Assembly: GCF_032362555.1 (NCBI RefSeq)
Contig: NC_083525.1
Coordinates: forward strand, 6,247,501 to 6,311,500
Origin: Amyelois transitella
Lineage: Eukaryota > Arthropoda > Insecta > Lepidoptera > Pyralidae
Length of the DNA stretch: 64,000 nucleotides
Direction of reading: 5' to 3'
A program made the position numbers and the translations under genes. This document shows, piece by piece, positions 10,079 to 22,700 of this stretch (position 1 is the first letter of the stretch; each line of letters starts with the position of its first letter). Below the pieces are notes generated by a model. It did no database searches. It had not been told where the DNA came from and worked only from the letters and a program-made list of their open reading frames with translations.

Positions 10079-11417
10079 TTTTATTTCTTAAAAATATAGT
10101 TTTAACGTATGAATAAGAATAATATGCTGGTATTTGATTTACAAATGAATTTATGTTGTTTTACGATTTCAGTTTAAAAATAACCTCACAAAGAATCCAG
10201 TAGCCGAAGGAAAAACATTTGACTGACTTTTGGTGGGTGGCTCAGTGTTACCACACTTAATTAAATATTCCATTATCTTTACCTAAATTTCCACAGAAAT
10301 AAAAACGAATACGTCCGCCGACCACGTAAGTACGTAACTAGTATCGGTTAATCGGGAAAAAGAAACGCTTCAGAAAGAGAAAGTTAAGTTTTTTTTTCAG
10401 TTGCATTTTCGCAGAATCAATCCAATAAAACTTTTACGTAGCCATATCAAAGGAAATATCATCCTTTATGTCTGGAGAACTGCAGCTCCGGCAACGTTGA
10501 GTAGGTGCGTTATGAAGTTGTTTTAAAATATTTGCTCATAGAAACTTGACTTCCGTGATTTGGCGTAGGTATCTATCTCTCTACGTTTTTTGAGGTTGCC
10601 TTGGTATAGGTGTTATTTGCTCGTAAAAATCCCTTTACCTAGAATAAAATAAATAAACAATGGTCCCGCCCGACAAATATCATTCTTTACATAAGTACAT
10701 GAAAGTTCCTGAATTTTTGGCCAAAATTCTTAAGTTGGTAAGTTTCTGCTAACTTGTTTGTCAAAACATGAATGACGTTGACAATGACATGTAAAGGTAA
10801 TTTTTATTTGATAAAGGACATGCATCAAGAGATGAGCCTTAGGGAATTTCAATGAAAAAATCCATGGGTACGAACGTTTTAGTGGTTGACACTAAACACG
10901 AGAAGGGGGAAGATGAGCAAGGATAAATAAATTTTGAGGAGTTTCTCAAGGCGGTAGTCGTGGCCAGTTGTATTGATGATTATTCAAACGAAACCCGCAA
11001 AAAGAGATCAAATAAGTGATTTTCTAATTGCTTCTGATTCATAATAGATATTGAGCTATTAACTTTCACCAGAACAGTAACATTTGTGTTGTTGTAATAC
11101 CTATATTTAAAAATGTTGTCACGTATATACTAAGTACCAGTATCTATATCTAGGTACTTACAAACTTAATATTCTTAATACCTCATCCTCATCACCTCTT
11201 TGAACAGAAGCCCAGGATGCAACTTTGACTTTTATTCTGGATTGGGTATGGTATATTTTACACGAACTTTCATTCTTCGAAACCATTGCAGGGTACCTAA
11301 CCCGCATTGTACCTTAAAACTGTTATACCTAGGTTCAGTTATCTGAATGTACGGGAGTCCTAATGAGGTATTCTCTCACTGTAAGAGCATCAGATGTATA
11401 AATTTTACATTCATACT
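10079..11417. other. Intergenic, upstream of Pgam5
   Basis: No gene, tRNA or clear repeat recognised. The first ~300 bases should hold the Pgam5 promoter and 5' UTR; no TATA box is obvious. Confidence 0.5.
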
Positions 11418-11578
11418 TAACTCAATTCCTGTAAAATGGCACGCGCGACGTTTTTATCGCGCGAAAAGCTATCGCTGTTTCGGTTTTTATTATGACGTGA
11501 AACGGGACGGCGATAAGTAAGTACGTATTTGAGCGATATAAATGGCTTCGCGCGTGTCATTTTACGGGAGCTGAGTTA
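11418..11578. mobile_element. Small MITE with 28-bp inverted ends
   Basis: About 155 bp bounded by CTCAATTCCTGTAAAATGGC at the left and a near-perfect complement ending in TTTTACGGGAGCTGAG at the right. The arms continue into GCGCGCGA-type sequence. The outermost bases TAA/TTA may be part of the arms or a TA/TTA target duplication. It has no coding capacity. Confidence 0.7.
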
Positions 11579-11875
11579 TGGGACGTAGGACAAATTACGG
11601 GGACAAAGAACATTTGAAACTGTGCCTCCACGCGCATCACGTATTTCGATTCGATCACCGAAACTCAAAGACCGTTGACTTCACCACGGAGACGAAGTTA
11701 CCGAAGACAATAGAAGTTAACAACTGCTTATTTTTGCATATGATTAAAATACATACCGTGTTAAAAAATGTATAGGGCGTAAATATAAGGTACCAACCTA
11801 TATATATTTTTCAATATGTACGCTAAGGCTGGCTGAAAACTATGTAACAGAAAAGAAGTATGTAATCATATAATC

Positions 11876-12135
11876 GACGGCCTCTGTGGCGCAGCGGTAG
11901 TACGCTTGTCTGTGACACCGGAGGTCCCGGGTTCGAATCCCGGCCAGGGCATAATGAGAAAAGAACTTTCTCTGATTGGCCTGGGTCTTGGATGTTTATC
12001 TATATAAGTATTTATTATAAAATATAGTATCGTTGAGTTAGTATCTCGTAACACAAGTCTCGAACTTACTTCGAGGCTAACTCAATCAGTGTAATTTATC
12101 CCGTATATATTTATATTTATATATTTATTTATTTA
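11876..12135 (+). mobile_element. tRNA-derived SINE (family 2)
   Basis: The head is tRNA-like, with A box TGGCGCAGCGG and B box GGTTCGAATCCCGG. A conserved body follows with TGGCCTGGGTCTTGGATG and ACTTACTTCGAGGCTAACTC, then an AT-rich TATTTAT tail. Two more good copies are at 16643 and 23831. It is not a tRNA gene: the fold is incomplete and the body follows directly. Confidence 0.9.
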
Positions 12136-13676
12136 TAACTTTGATCACCTTAGATCATATTCTTTGTGTAGGTAGTTATAATTAAATACCTTTTTAAATA
12201 AATGTCTTATCGATTGTCTGCCAAATTACTTACTAGTTATGTTGTAACTAGGTAGGTATATGGTAGGTACCTAAGTGTTCCCAGAAAAGCAACTTCTCTA
12301 AAAATAACATGCCACTGTTATAATGGACAATACGACAAAATAAGTAGGTGAATATCTATAAAATTAAATAAAGCTTTTGTAGGTACTTATAGATTATATC
12401 CTGTAGACTCCCGGAAAAATAATTAAAATTTTAGTCCTGTCTGATACGCTTTCACATCCAACGACTGGATCAATTTTGATGAAATTTTGATTATAGTGTT
12501 CAACTACCCTAACTTTCATAACATAAAAGTCGTTGAATGACGATGACGAAACATCAGCGCTAAGAGTGTATGTCATGACCCGCGTTCTAAAAACTGTTAT
12601 GGAAATTAAAAATTCAAATAACAGAATGTTAGTTAAGCAGGATAATGGATTTTTTTCTCTTCTCCACTTAAAATACAAATTTTGTTTGTCATTTGTGTCT
12701 CGGTCTGCTTAGTGTCAACAGTCTCTGGAGAAGGACTTTGTTCATGTAAGTACTTGCCTATGTTGATTGAGTTATGGAGGGAAAATTCCAAAACGCCTCT
12801 TTAAACATTTAAACAATTGAATCGTAAATGTTTTACACGAATATCGTAAATGTCGGTTAAGGGACTGTATAGATTTTTAATAAATCCGTAAAAGCGTTAG
12901 GAACTTGTGCCAAACACCTTTTTTTTATCGAAGGGGAAATCCTTTTACGGACAACCCCCCGGGTCTTCCCCCGGGAGAGTGTGGGACTCCTGGCACCTAG
13001 TATACCAGCCTACCCACTAAAACCCCTCCGTTCGCCCTTCTTGCCATTTTGAGGGCATCATAACAACATTACGGTATTCACACTATGAATACACTATGTT
13101 TCAGTTGATAACAAAGCCTCTTTGCCTAGTTAAGTAGTTTGTAATCGTACTTATTACTTATAGCTACAACCATAACAAAAAGGTGTCGTGGATTATTTGA
13201 ACACCCGGCTGCCTGTCCAATTTTTAAAGAATCCATGTGGCTTATTTTTAATGCTATTCTCTTTTAGCAGACTCTACGCCATTAATAATAAGATGATAAA
13301 GTACTAATAAAGTAATTCTTTTCTCCAAAAACTGTATTGCTAAAATCTTTTATGTCCTATTGAGAAGTAATAAACCATGGAATTTGGACATTGAACTGAA
13401 TAAGATTACTGAGGCGGTATCTATACTTCTTAAAAGCTTATAAATGAAAGATTTTTTATAATCACATGTATTAGGTATTAATTTATTCTTTGTCACCACA
13501 ATATACAGGATAAAAAAGTACAATAAATACTTATTTAAAGCTAAAGGTTTATTTGTAACTAGGTACTATATGCAGATATATCTATGTTTAAATTGTTACT
13601 AGGCGGTAACTTAATTTCTTTTTATGAGGTTCTTTGTGTTCGCTAATACATTTCTTCATAAATGACATTATTATTT
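12136..13676. other. Intergenic, 3' of P450 gene 1
   Basis: AT-rich with no gene recognised. Bases 12905-13060 include a GC-rich block (ACAACCCCCCGGGTCTTCCC) of the kind found near the 3' end of lepidopteran LINEs; this is only a weak suggestion of a transposon remnant. Confidence 0.45.
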
Positions 13677-13682
13677 TTTATT
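13677..13682 (-). promoter_or_regulatory. Polyadenylation signal of P450 gene 1
   Basis: AATAAA on the minus strand, about 60 bases past the stop codon at 13740-13742. Confidence 0.6.
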
Positions 13683-13739
13683 TTCAATGCAACCAAGAAG
13701 TATCTAATTCAACCACAAACCTTCCTTCCCCATTTCTTT

Positions 13740-16700
13740 TTAAACCATTTGTCTCTTTTTGAAAATAACCGGGTAACCGTTGAGGGAGACCACTGATATG
13801 CAGATGGCTACCTTCAGGTCCTGGTAGGTCTGGGGAGAGGACACTTCAAATTCCCGGAGCACCCGAGTGCATATGGTTTTTATTAGCTTGGTCCCGAAGT
13901 ATCGACCTGAAAAAGAACAGAGTTTTAAATAAAATCTAGACTTTTCCCGCCGTTAAGCTCACGCATATTAGTTATCTAGCATAATTAACTTAAAAATAAA
14001 AATGCATAAAAAGTTTTATCACAGATTACATCGCGTAACTAATCTTTGTTTTTGCAAAAGACTTCATATCTAGGCTATAATCCTGCTGAGTATAAAAGCT
14101 CTAGGCTACTACATTGAGATTAATGTGGAATCGGTCGAGAAGGAGGATCTATTCACATCCATACTAAATGATATACAAAAGTCTGTCTGTCCGTAACGCT
14201 TAAATTTTTTTGCAAAAAATCTTTACTATAGCGGGAAAATCGGGGACTTAGTTTGACGCCGGCGATGTTTGGCAGTATACTTGTAATTCATTCGCTACCA
14301 ACTTACCTAAACAGTCCATCGGACCCAAACTGAATGGTAAATAGCAGTTAGGGTGACGTAGCTTAGTGTTCTCCGGGTTGAACCTCTCGGGGTCAAAGTC
14401 CTCAGGGTTCTCCCAGTAGCGGGGGTCCCGGTGGAGGTGGTAGATCGGGACAACCAGCGAACAACCGCCTGGTAACACGCCGGATTCTGGAAGTATACAG
14501 GAACAGCTATTTATTTATTTAAACTTTATTGCACAAAAAACAAAAATGTACAAAAGGCGGACTTAATGCCGTTTGGCATTCTCTACCAGTCAACCAGCTG
14601 ACCAAACAGAAAAAACTTTAAGTTGGTGGTGCGATAAAGTGCACATGCATACTAACAAAATACATACATTACAATATAAAAATTGCGTAAATACATACAA
14701 GATACATAATATACACTATAAATATATATACATACATAAGCTATAATACTAATGGAAACATAACTTTTCAACTAAACATTAAAATTTAAGCTAAACCCTT
14801 ATTCTGTGTTAATTTACCCCGTCATACAATAGGTTCCCATTAGAGACATAATATGTATGTATTAAGTATTCCTGAAAAAAAACTTTGTTTAAAAATATTC
14901 GAACAGGCTTTATCCGAGTGTAATTGTCTACATTACACGTAGGTACATTTTTTTTAAACTTCACCTAGTTTACTACTTATAAGTCAAAAACCTACTTATG
15001 ACGGTATCTTGTGCCACAGTCCTCTGCAAGAGGGCTCCAATAGGGAACAGCCTGATGGTTTCCTTAAAGACCATCTCCAAGTACGGCATATTCTTCAAAT
15101 CTTCGCCTGTCACTGGTCGGTCGGCGTCTCCTATAACTTGCTTTATTTCCTTGTATAATTTCTCCTGAAATTTTAAAAGTTTAAATGAAGTGTAATTACT
15201 CAAAGGGCGTAGGCTACGCGAGGGTTGAAAGGTTTTTTCAGATTCCATTGGCCTGCGTCTGAACCACAAGTTCACGGGCGTGATTTATGTGAAGAAAATG
15301 CGTTACTTTTAATTGGTCTTTGCCTAGGTTATTTTATCTTAATCCATCATCTTTAGTCTTCTTCAACCATTCTGGTGTGGACTACACCAGAATGGATGAA
15401 AACTTCCTTCAATCTTGGATCAATTTATATTAAAATATGGCATTTTTTTTATGAATAGTGGATGCGTCAGGACAACAACGACAGGTAGTGTTCTCTCACT
15501 CCCCTCTTGAAACCTTTATTAAGTTTGTATTCCATACATACATACATATGGTCATGTCCATATCCCTTGTGGGGTAGACAGAGCCAACAGTCTGGAAAAG
15601 ACTGAATGGCCACGTTCAGCGATTTTTATTCCATAACACGGGTTTTAAACTTATACATAAAAATAAACTTCAGTTGTGAACATTACCTGACAATCGGGAT
15701 GATACGCCATCATCAAAATAACGTAAGAAGCTATTTTCGCAGACGCCTCTTGACTCTGAAAAAAAATTATGAATAATTTCAATTTACTTTTACAAAAACT
15801 TGTAGTTTTAGGCAATGTCTTCTGTATGTAAATTGAAGATATTTAAATATGTAGTTGAATAATTTAGTACATTACCAATTCTACCTACTGTATAGTTAAT
15901 CCAGACAGATTTACTCCCGCAATTAAATACCTATCTTCCAATGTATTTTTATATAGTGCGCATTTTAGTCACTAAAATCTAATTTAATCTCTAAAAGTAA
16001 CTTACTGAAGTAAAAATTGTAAAGGTCTCCTTAAATAGTTCATAGTCGTTCAGCTCCTGCGATAGAATAAATCTATCGATAACACTTAAAGTCGTGTTTA
16101 TCGACTCGTCCTCCTCACTATTCATCAGCTGTTCAGTGTGACCTGCAGTTTTCAGTTTCTCTCTGCGATGTTTTACGATGACTTTTGAGAATTCCGTCAG
16201 CATGTGTATGAAGTCCTGCAATTCCTTATTGTTCCCGGACAACCAAAAGACTGGATCGATTTGGAAGTACCATTTCGTCATCCTTCCGTAAACTATGTCG
16301 TACATTCTGGAAAACAAAGATTTTTTTTATCGGCACTCGAGATGTGATAGTCAGCCAAATGAAATTCATTTTTGGTAGTATTTCAAAGATACGTTACGTA
16401 TATGTTTTTTTTCTTTACTTAGACTTCTTACTCTTAGAGTTACTTAATTCCGGCTACATCCTCCCATCTTTGAAGAAGAGCCCAGAGTGCGTTTTTGACT
16501 ATGGTCCAGGAATGGGTAATTCAGGTTGTTACATGAAACGACACCCGTCTGACCTTCGCCACGTTTCTCAATAAAAAGACCTTACCCATATTGGATCATG
16601 GTAAAAGTTGTATGTACATATTCCTTTAGCCTCATTTTTTTGACGGCCTCTGTGGCGCAGCGGTAGTACGCTTGTCTGTGACACCCGATACCCTCGGTTC

Positions 16701-19700
16701 GGATCCCGGCCAGGGCATGATGACAAAAGAACTTTTTCTGATTGGCCTGGGTCTTGGATGTTTATTTATATAAGTATTTATTATATAAAAAATATAGTAT
16801 CGTTGAGTTAGTATCTCGTAACACAAGTCTCGAACTTACTTCGAGGCTAACTCAATCTGTGTAATTTGTCCCGTATATATATATTTATTTATATTCATTT
16901 TAAAACATCCAAAGTACCGAGAACCACACGGCACGATAACTACTAGTGTGTGGGAAAAGGAATGTATTAGGTATGTATATATTACCTGGGCGACTTATCT
17001 ATAATGCTTTGTAAATATGGTAAACACATCGTCTGCTCCTTTGTTAATCCCATAAGCGTTTCTGAAAGACAACAAAAAAAGTTGGACAAGGTAAATACAC
17101 AAAGTACCAAAATAAAAATTAAGTATCTAACACTTTATTATTTTTTTACGGGTTAAGCCAAGATCAACTGTTTTGGCGCCAAATTACGAGGAGGGTCGAA
17201 CCGAAATAGAGAACAGGCACGGAAAAAGAAATTTACGGGTACTGAGTACAAAGTAATTAAAAAAAAAACTAAAACGACTAAACCTTTCGACAAAAGGTAG
17301 GTAGTGCCCTCAGATAATTGAATACATATACCTACAGTTAGTTTAAATCTAATAGTAAAATTTCCGAAATGCTCGCGGAAACAGAAATTTGCAGGATTTA
17401 TCGTTTTAGCCTCTGGCCCTACTCAAGATATAAGTCAAAGATAAATTGTAGATAGAGGTCAGTGACTTACGGCAGACAGAGTAACTGGTACACTGTACAA
17501 TATAAGGGTAGACGTCGAAGGTCCGTCCTGGACAGGAACGGAACTTCTTCATCAGGATGTCCACCTCCTTGTTGAATGTAATCTCGTAACCTTCTATAGC
17601 TCGCTTGCCGTAATTAGGGGTCGCTATCTTGCGGTGTTTCCGCCATGTTGGACCTTTAAAAAATACATACATACATAAATAAAATTACGCCTCTTTCCCG
17701 GAGGGGTAGGCAGAGACTACCTCTTTCCACTTGCCACGATATCTGCATACTACCTTCGCTTCATCCACATTCATAACTCTCTTCATGCAAGCTCAGCGAT
17801 TTCGGGTACTTTTGACCTTTAAAAAATGTGGATAGGAAATGGAAATACCTATATTATAAGATGATATGTGGCAGTCCAAGCATAAAGGTACCACTTGGGT
17901 GGTATTGAGTTAAGGCCATATTTGGATAGTTAAATAGTTGGTTGATCATATGTAATAAAAAAAAAATTAATCATAATAACATTTAGCGGAATAAAAAATT
18001 TTCAAAGTTCACACTTACAAAAATCAAATTGTTGGGAAACAGGCATTGAAAGTTTAAGCTGTATTATCTAAAGATCTAGTTGTCAGTTACATAGATTATT
18101 ATTTATTATTATAGAGCAATATGTTTAGTATAAAATCAATTAGTTAATGTTATGGAAACATTTTCGAATAAAAAAATAGAAGCTTAAAACTAACTTTATA
18201 ATAAGTTTAGTAAAAGGGCCCAGTTGAATACAATAAAATTTTAAATTGTAATAGCTAGAGATCAAGATGTCAGTTACATAGATTCTTATTTATAATAATA
18301 GAGAAATATATTAAGTATAAAATCGACTAGTTTTTATTATGGCAACACTATCGAATAAAAAAATAAAAACTTAAAACTAATTGGTAGTTAGTTATGTTAA
18401 GTTTAGGAAATGGGTCGAGTTGACCGAAATTAGGTTATATTTCGCGTACATTCTAACACAATTTTATTAAGAATAAACTACTCGTAGGACATTATACAAA
18501 AACAGATTAAATTTACGTCAAAAGAATAAAAATTAATGAATTAAAAGTCATTAATACGACACATTACAAAAAAAAAGAATTAACCTATTACAGGTTTCAA
18601 AAGTCAGAATTAAATCTCAAATATTTTCTGACCTGCGCTTTGGACAAAAATATGACCCGTTTCTTACTTGATTCCTATGACCGACTTCCTTGCAGTATGA
18701 ACAAGTTGGCGTTTTTCTAACACTCTTAGCAATTTTATTGGATGATGTATTAGAAGTAGAAGTAGTTGTTCCTTCTACTACACTACATTGACTAGGAGTG
18801 GATATGTCGTCTAAGACTATTGGTTTGGGACACAAAATATCTTTAGATTCTTCTTCGACAAATTCACGTATTTTGTTATACAAATACCATTGCCTTTCTA
18901 TAGTCATACCTGACGGGAATATTTCTGTTGGAAGTTGGTCATATACTTTATTTGGATTTAAAACTTTTGCCACGACCGATGGTAGCATTTCAGAAATATT
19001 TTTGTAGCAAAGCATGTGCCCTTTGTTATTTGCGTTAGATTCAAAATGGGAAAATGTTAATAGCTGGCTTATGGTAGAAGCATCTGATTGAAAAAATTTT
19101 GCCCAGTCATACATTTTTATAAAAGTATCACCTTTCTCATTACCTGTGAGAACAGCTGTAATTGCGTTAGTTTTTGGACAAGCCTGAACTGCGGCTACAA
19201 CCAAATCCATTATTTTATTAGATTCTCTATTTCTAAAACTTTTTTTAAAAAGTCCAAAGTACATGTCTGGGGCGAACTTGGTATGCCCTACGGGAAGGAA
19301 TGACATGCGAAATGACCGATGCCTACCTGTAACAACTCGCCACGTAGCATACTGCATAACATAGTTATTTTATTTTGCCCAGCACAGTTATCAGCGTGGC
19401 ACACAACATCGGTTTCACCTAATCCGAAATTTGCAAAAAAATGATGCAGCAATGAAATGATTACGTTAGCCCCTTTACCTGTATGACATGATTCAGGGAT
19501 AATATATAAGACAAATTTCTTTAATGGCTCTACAGAAACACCAAATAAACTGACTTTGAACCCTGTCAAAAAATATAATGGCCCTATCTGTTGAGAGCTA
19601 TGTGGTAAATGAACTTGCTGAGCAAAATCAAAAGAGTAAGAAAGATTCAGAGAATGAATCCCTTACACATCTGATTATATCACTGTAATATTTTCTTTCA

Positions 19701-22700
19701 TTTTGTACTAGGTCTAAATGTTGCTTTGATTTAATTATGAGATTTAATTTTTCTTCTTCACTCAAAGCGTTCATTTTTCGTAATGTTGTTACATTCTTTT
19801 GACAAACTGCGCGAAGGTCAGTTTTCGGTTTCTGCACAACAACATTTTGGGCAAAATGTTTCCCAGAGGTCGTACCAAGAACTCCTACCAACAGGAATTT
19901 TATTCAGTGAAATTAGTGGATCACAATATGTTTTATAAACGTATGATTTGGTCATACTGCAAGGAAGTATTACTAGATCAGAATTATATCGGTGACCTGG
20001 TAGTCGGCCAGGTAAAACTAAACCATTATCATTGGAGTACTGTTTTATATAATTAACTGCATCAGCTCTGGTTTGTAAATTATAACAATTGTAAGGAGCT
20101 TTTCGTGACTTATGGACATTTGGCGCGACACCGTTAGTCAAAAAATCTTTTTTTATATTTTTTAACTTTTTGTTTCCAATAAAAATAATATTATATACTG
20201 TGTTCTGTCAAGTTTCTTATTTTTTGGTTTTATAATAGTAGCATTGGTTCGTGTGAGAGCATTCATAGCTCCTTTCAACAATATATTATGATGATTGACA
20301 CCATCATCACATCGTGAATTTAATTCTATACAATCTAATCGACTACTTAATATTACATCTTTGTCAATTTTTTGTACACAATTATCGTTACATCCACAAC
20401 CAGTCTCCAGAAATGAATCTTTATTTAAACTATCAAGTAAGAAATCGCTAGTTGTTATGGTATTATCAGCAAATAAAACATCACCTGAATCTGCAGCTTC
20501 GCCACATGACGCAAATTCGATTTCACATGTTAAAGTGGTGTCTCCAGGAGTTACATACTGATTTCTGGGGATTTCCCGTCTAATTAAATTACGAAATGTA
20601 CCTATCTAAGTAAAAATCCCTACTACTCGCCTAAATAAATGCCGGGGAAATCCTCTATTATAAAATATCGCTGTTGACAGTAGATGTCTTTGTGGTTGGT
20701 TAAACATCGACATTAGTTGTTATTTAACTCATTATCATTATAGAATTCAATTTCAATCATTCAATTTAAAGAGTGTTGATAACTGGTCCCTTTTCACTAA
20801 ACATATAATTGCAATTTTCTCACGTTGTGTTCGTTATTTACAGACGATTATTATACGAAAATGTAGCCTATTGCATGTTGCATTAAAATCCATTAAAATC
20901 GCATAATGCCAATTTTCCACCTTTTTTCACAAAATCTCAAATATCTCGGAAACTAGAAAGTGCTCAGTGGGCCCTTTTCGCTTGGACGGCCACATATTAA
21001 TAAACAACCATGTAACTATTTGTTTACCTAATAAAGATAAATAAATAAATAATATTTTTTATAAGAAATACCACAAATAAAATGAGCTTCAAACTATGAT
21101 ATAATATTTTGTTTTTGAGATCAAAAATCTGATAAAAAAAAATACAATACGAAATATTTGTGTTGAAAAAGAGTTGTAATTCTGTAAGTAATTGTTAAAA
21201 TAATAGATAGGTACTAAATACGTTAAGAATTATTTAAAAGTAAGAAAGGGTTTTCATCCTACGGAAGCGGAATAAAAAAATTAAAATATAATAATATATA
21301 AGTACCTGATCCACTTAGAATCCCTCCCCCGAGCACCTCATACATATACTTATACTGAGGACCTTTTATACTGATTTTTGAGTTGGTGAGTAAGGCCTGA
21401 AATAAAATAATAATAGCATATGAAACCTTCAGCTACAAATAAATCAGGGAATAAGCACTGATATGAAAGTGTAAAACTTGAAAAAAGCTTATAAAATTTT
21501 GTTTATCCATATACCACGAAAAAGATATCAACGCGTCAAATAAACAAAAATAAATAATTAAAGATCGACTTATGCATAAAAAATGATTAAATATTTCCAA
21601 ACAAGGCTTACTATTTCATAAGATACCTATAAAATCTCTATAGTCTCCCATCTTTGCGTGTTCCCAGGTGGAACCGTCTGGGGGCCGTTGTAAAAGGCTA
21701 TTTAAATCTATTATACATAGAAAATTTTAAATATCACCCTTTTTAAATATGGCCGTAACAATATACGTAAACGTAACAAAATAACAATAAAAAACCGATG
21801 TGAGAAAATGTCAGATGGTTACAGTAAAGTGTTAATTGGCAATTCGCACTAACCTTGAGGTCATCGGGGTCAGTCAGGATCACACACAGGTCAGGTCCCA
21901 GCCAAAACCTGAGGAAGTCTCCGTACAGTCTTATGAGATCCTTAATTATCACCACTTGCGCTGAAACGAAACTTAAATATATAAATAAGAAACATTAGAT
22001 GAACAAATTTAGGATTTAGGAATTGAGGAATACTACTTATATCAGAAACTAATGACAACAAATTTGAGAAAATAATGATAATATCATTCCAACATTAGCT
22101 TTTTTGTTAAATATTTTTGGTAAGTGTGCAGAAAACAATAAAAAAAAATATATTTTTATTTTGCAGGCATCAAGTAGAGAGACTTGTAGAACAGAAGATG
22201 CCAGTGAGAAGATCAACTGTTTTACTCACAGTTTACCTCAGAATCTTCGGTAAACGATTACCGACAGCAGGTCCTTTGCCGAAGGTTCTGAGGTACCCTG
22301 TGCGTATGCTTGCTCCGTTGTCTATCAAGAATCATGAAGACGTATTATTCAAGATTTTTCTTATTGAGACGACGTATCCTCCTGCTTGCGCATTGAGGGA
22401 TTTCTTTGAAGAACATTTATAACATCACGCCTGTTTCCCATTGGGATAGGCAGTGACTATGAATTTCCACTTGCTACTCTTTACACACACTCAATACTCT
22501 ATTCATACATTCTTGACCATTACGGGTAGTTACTACTAACATCTCCCTTTTAAGACGTTCACAATTGGTTCTTTCGTAACTCTCTATGACCGAAAACAAC
22601 AATTTTATTGGTTGAAAGATTTGACTTACGGCACTTTTTTTTTGACTATGGTGATCGTAGTCATACGTTTCCTTTAACCAAATTAACGTGGCAAATTTTT

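Noticed and set aside
12394-12678. 94-codon minus-strand frame
   Set aside because: No recognisable domain, AT-rich composition, and part resembles the generic GATCAATTTTGATGAAATTT sequence of transposon ends.
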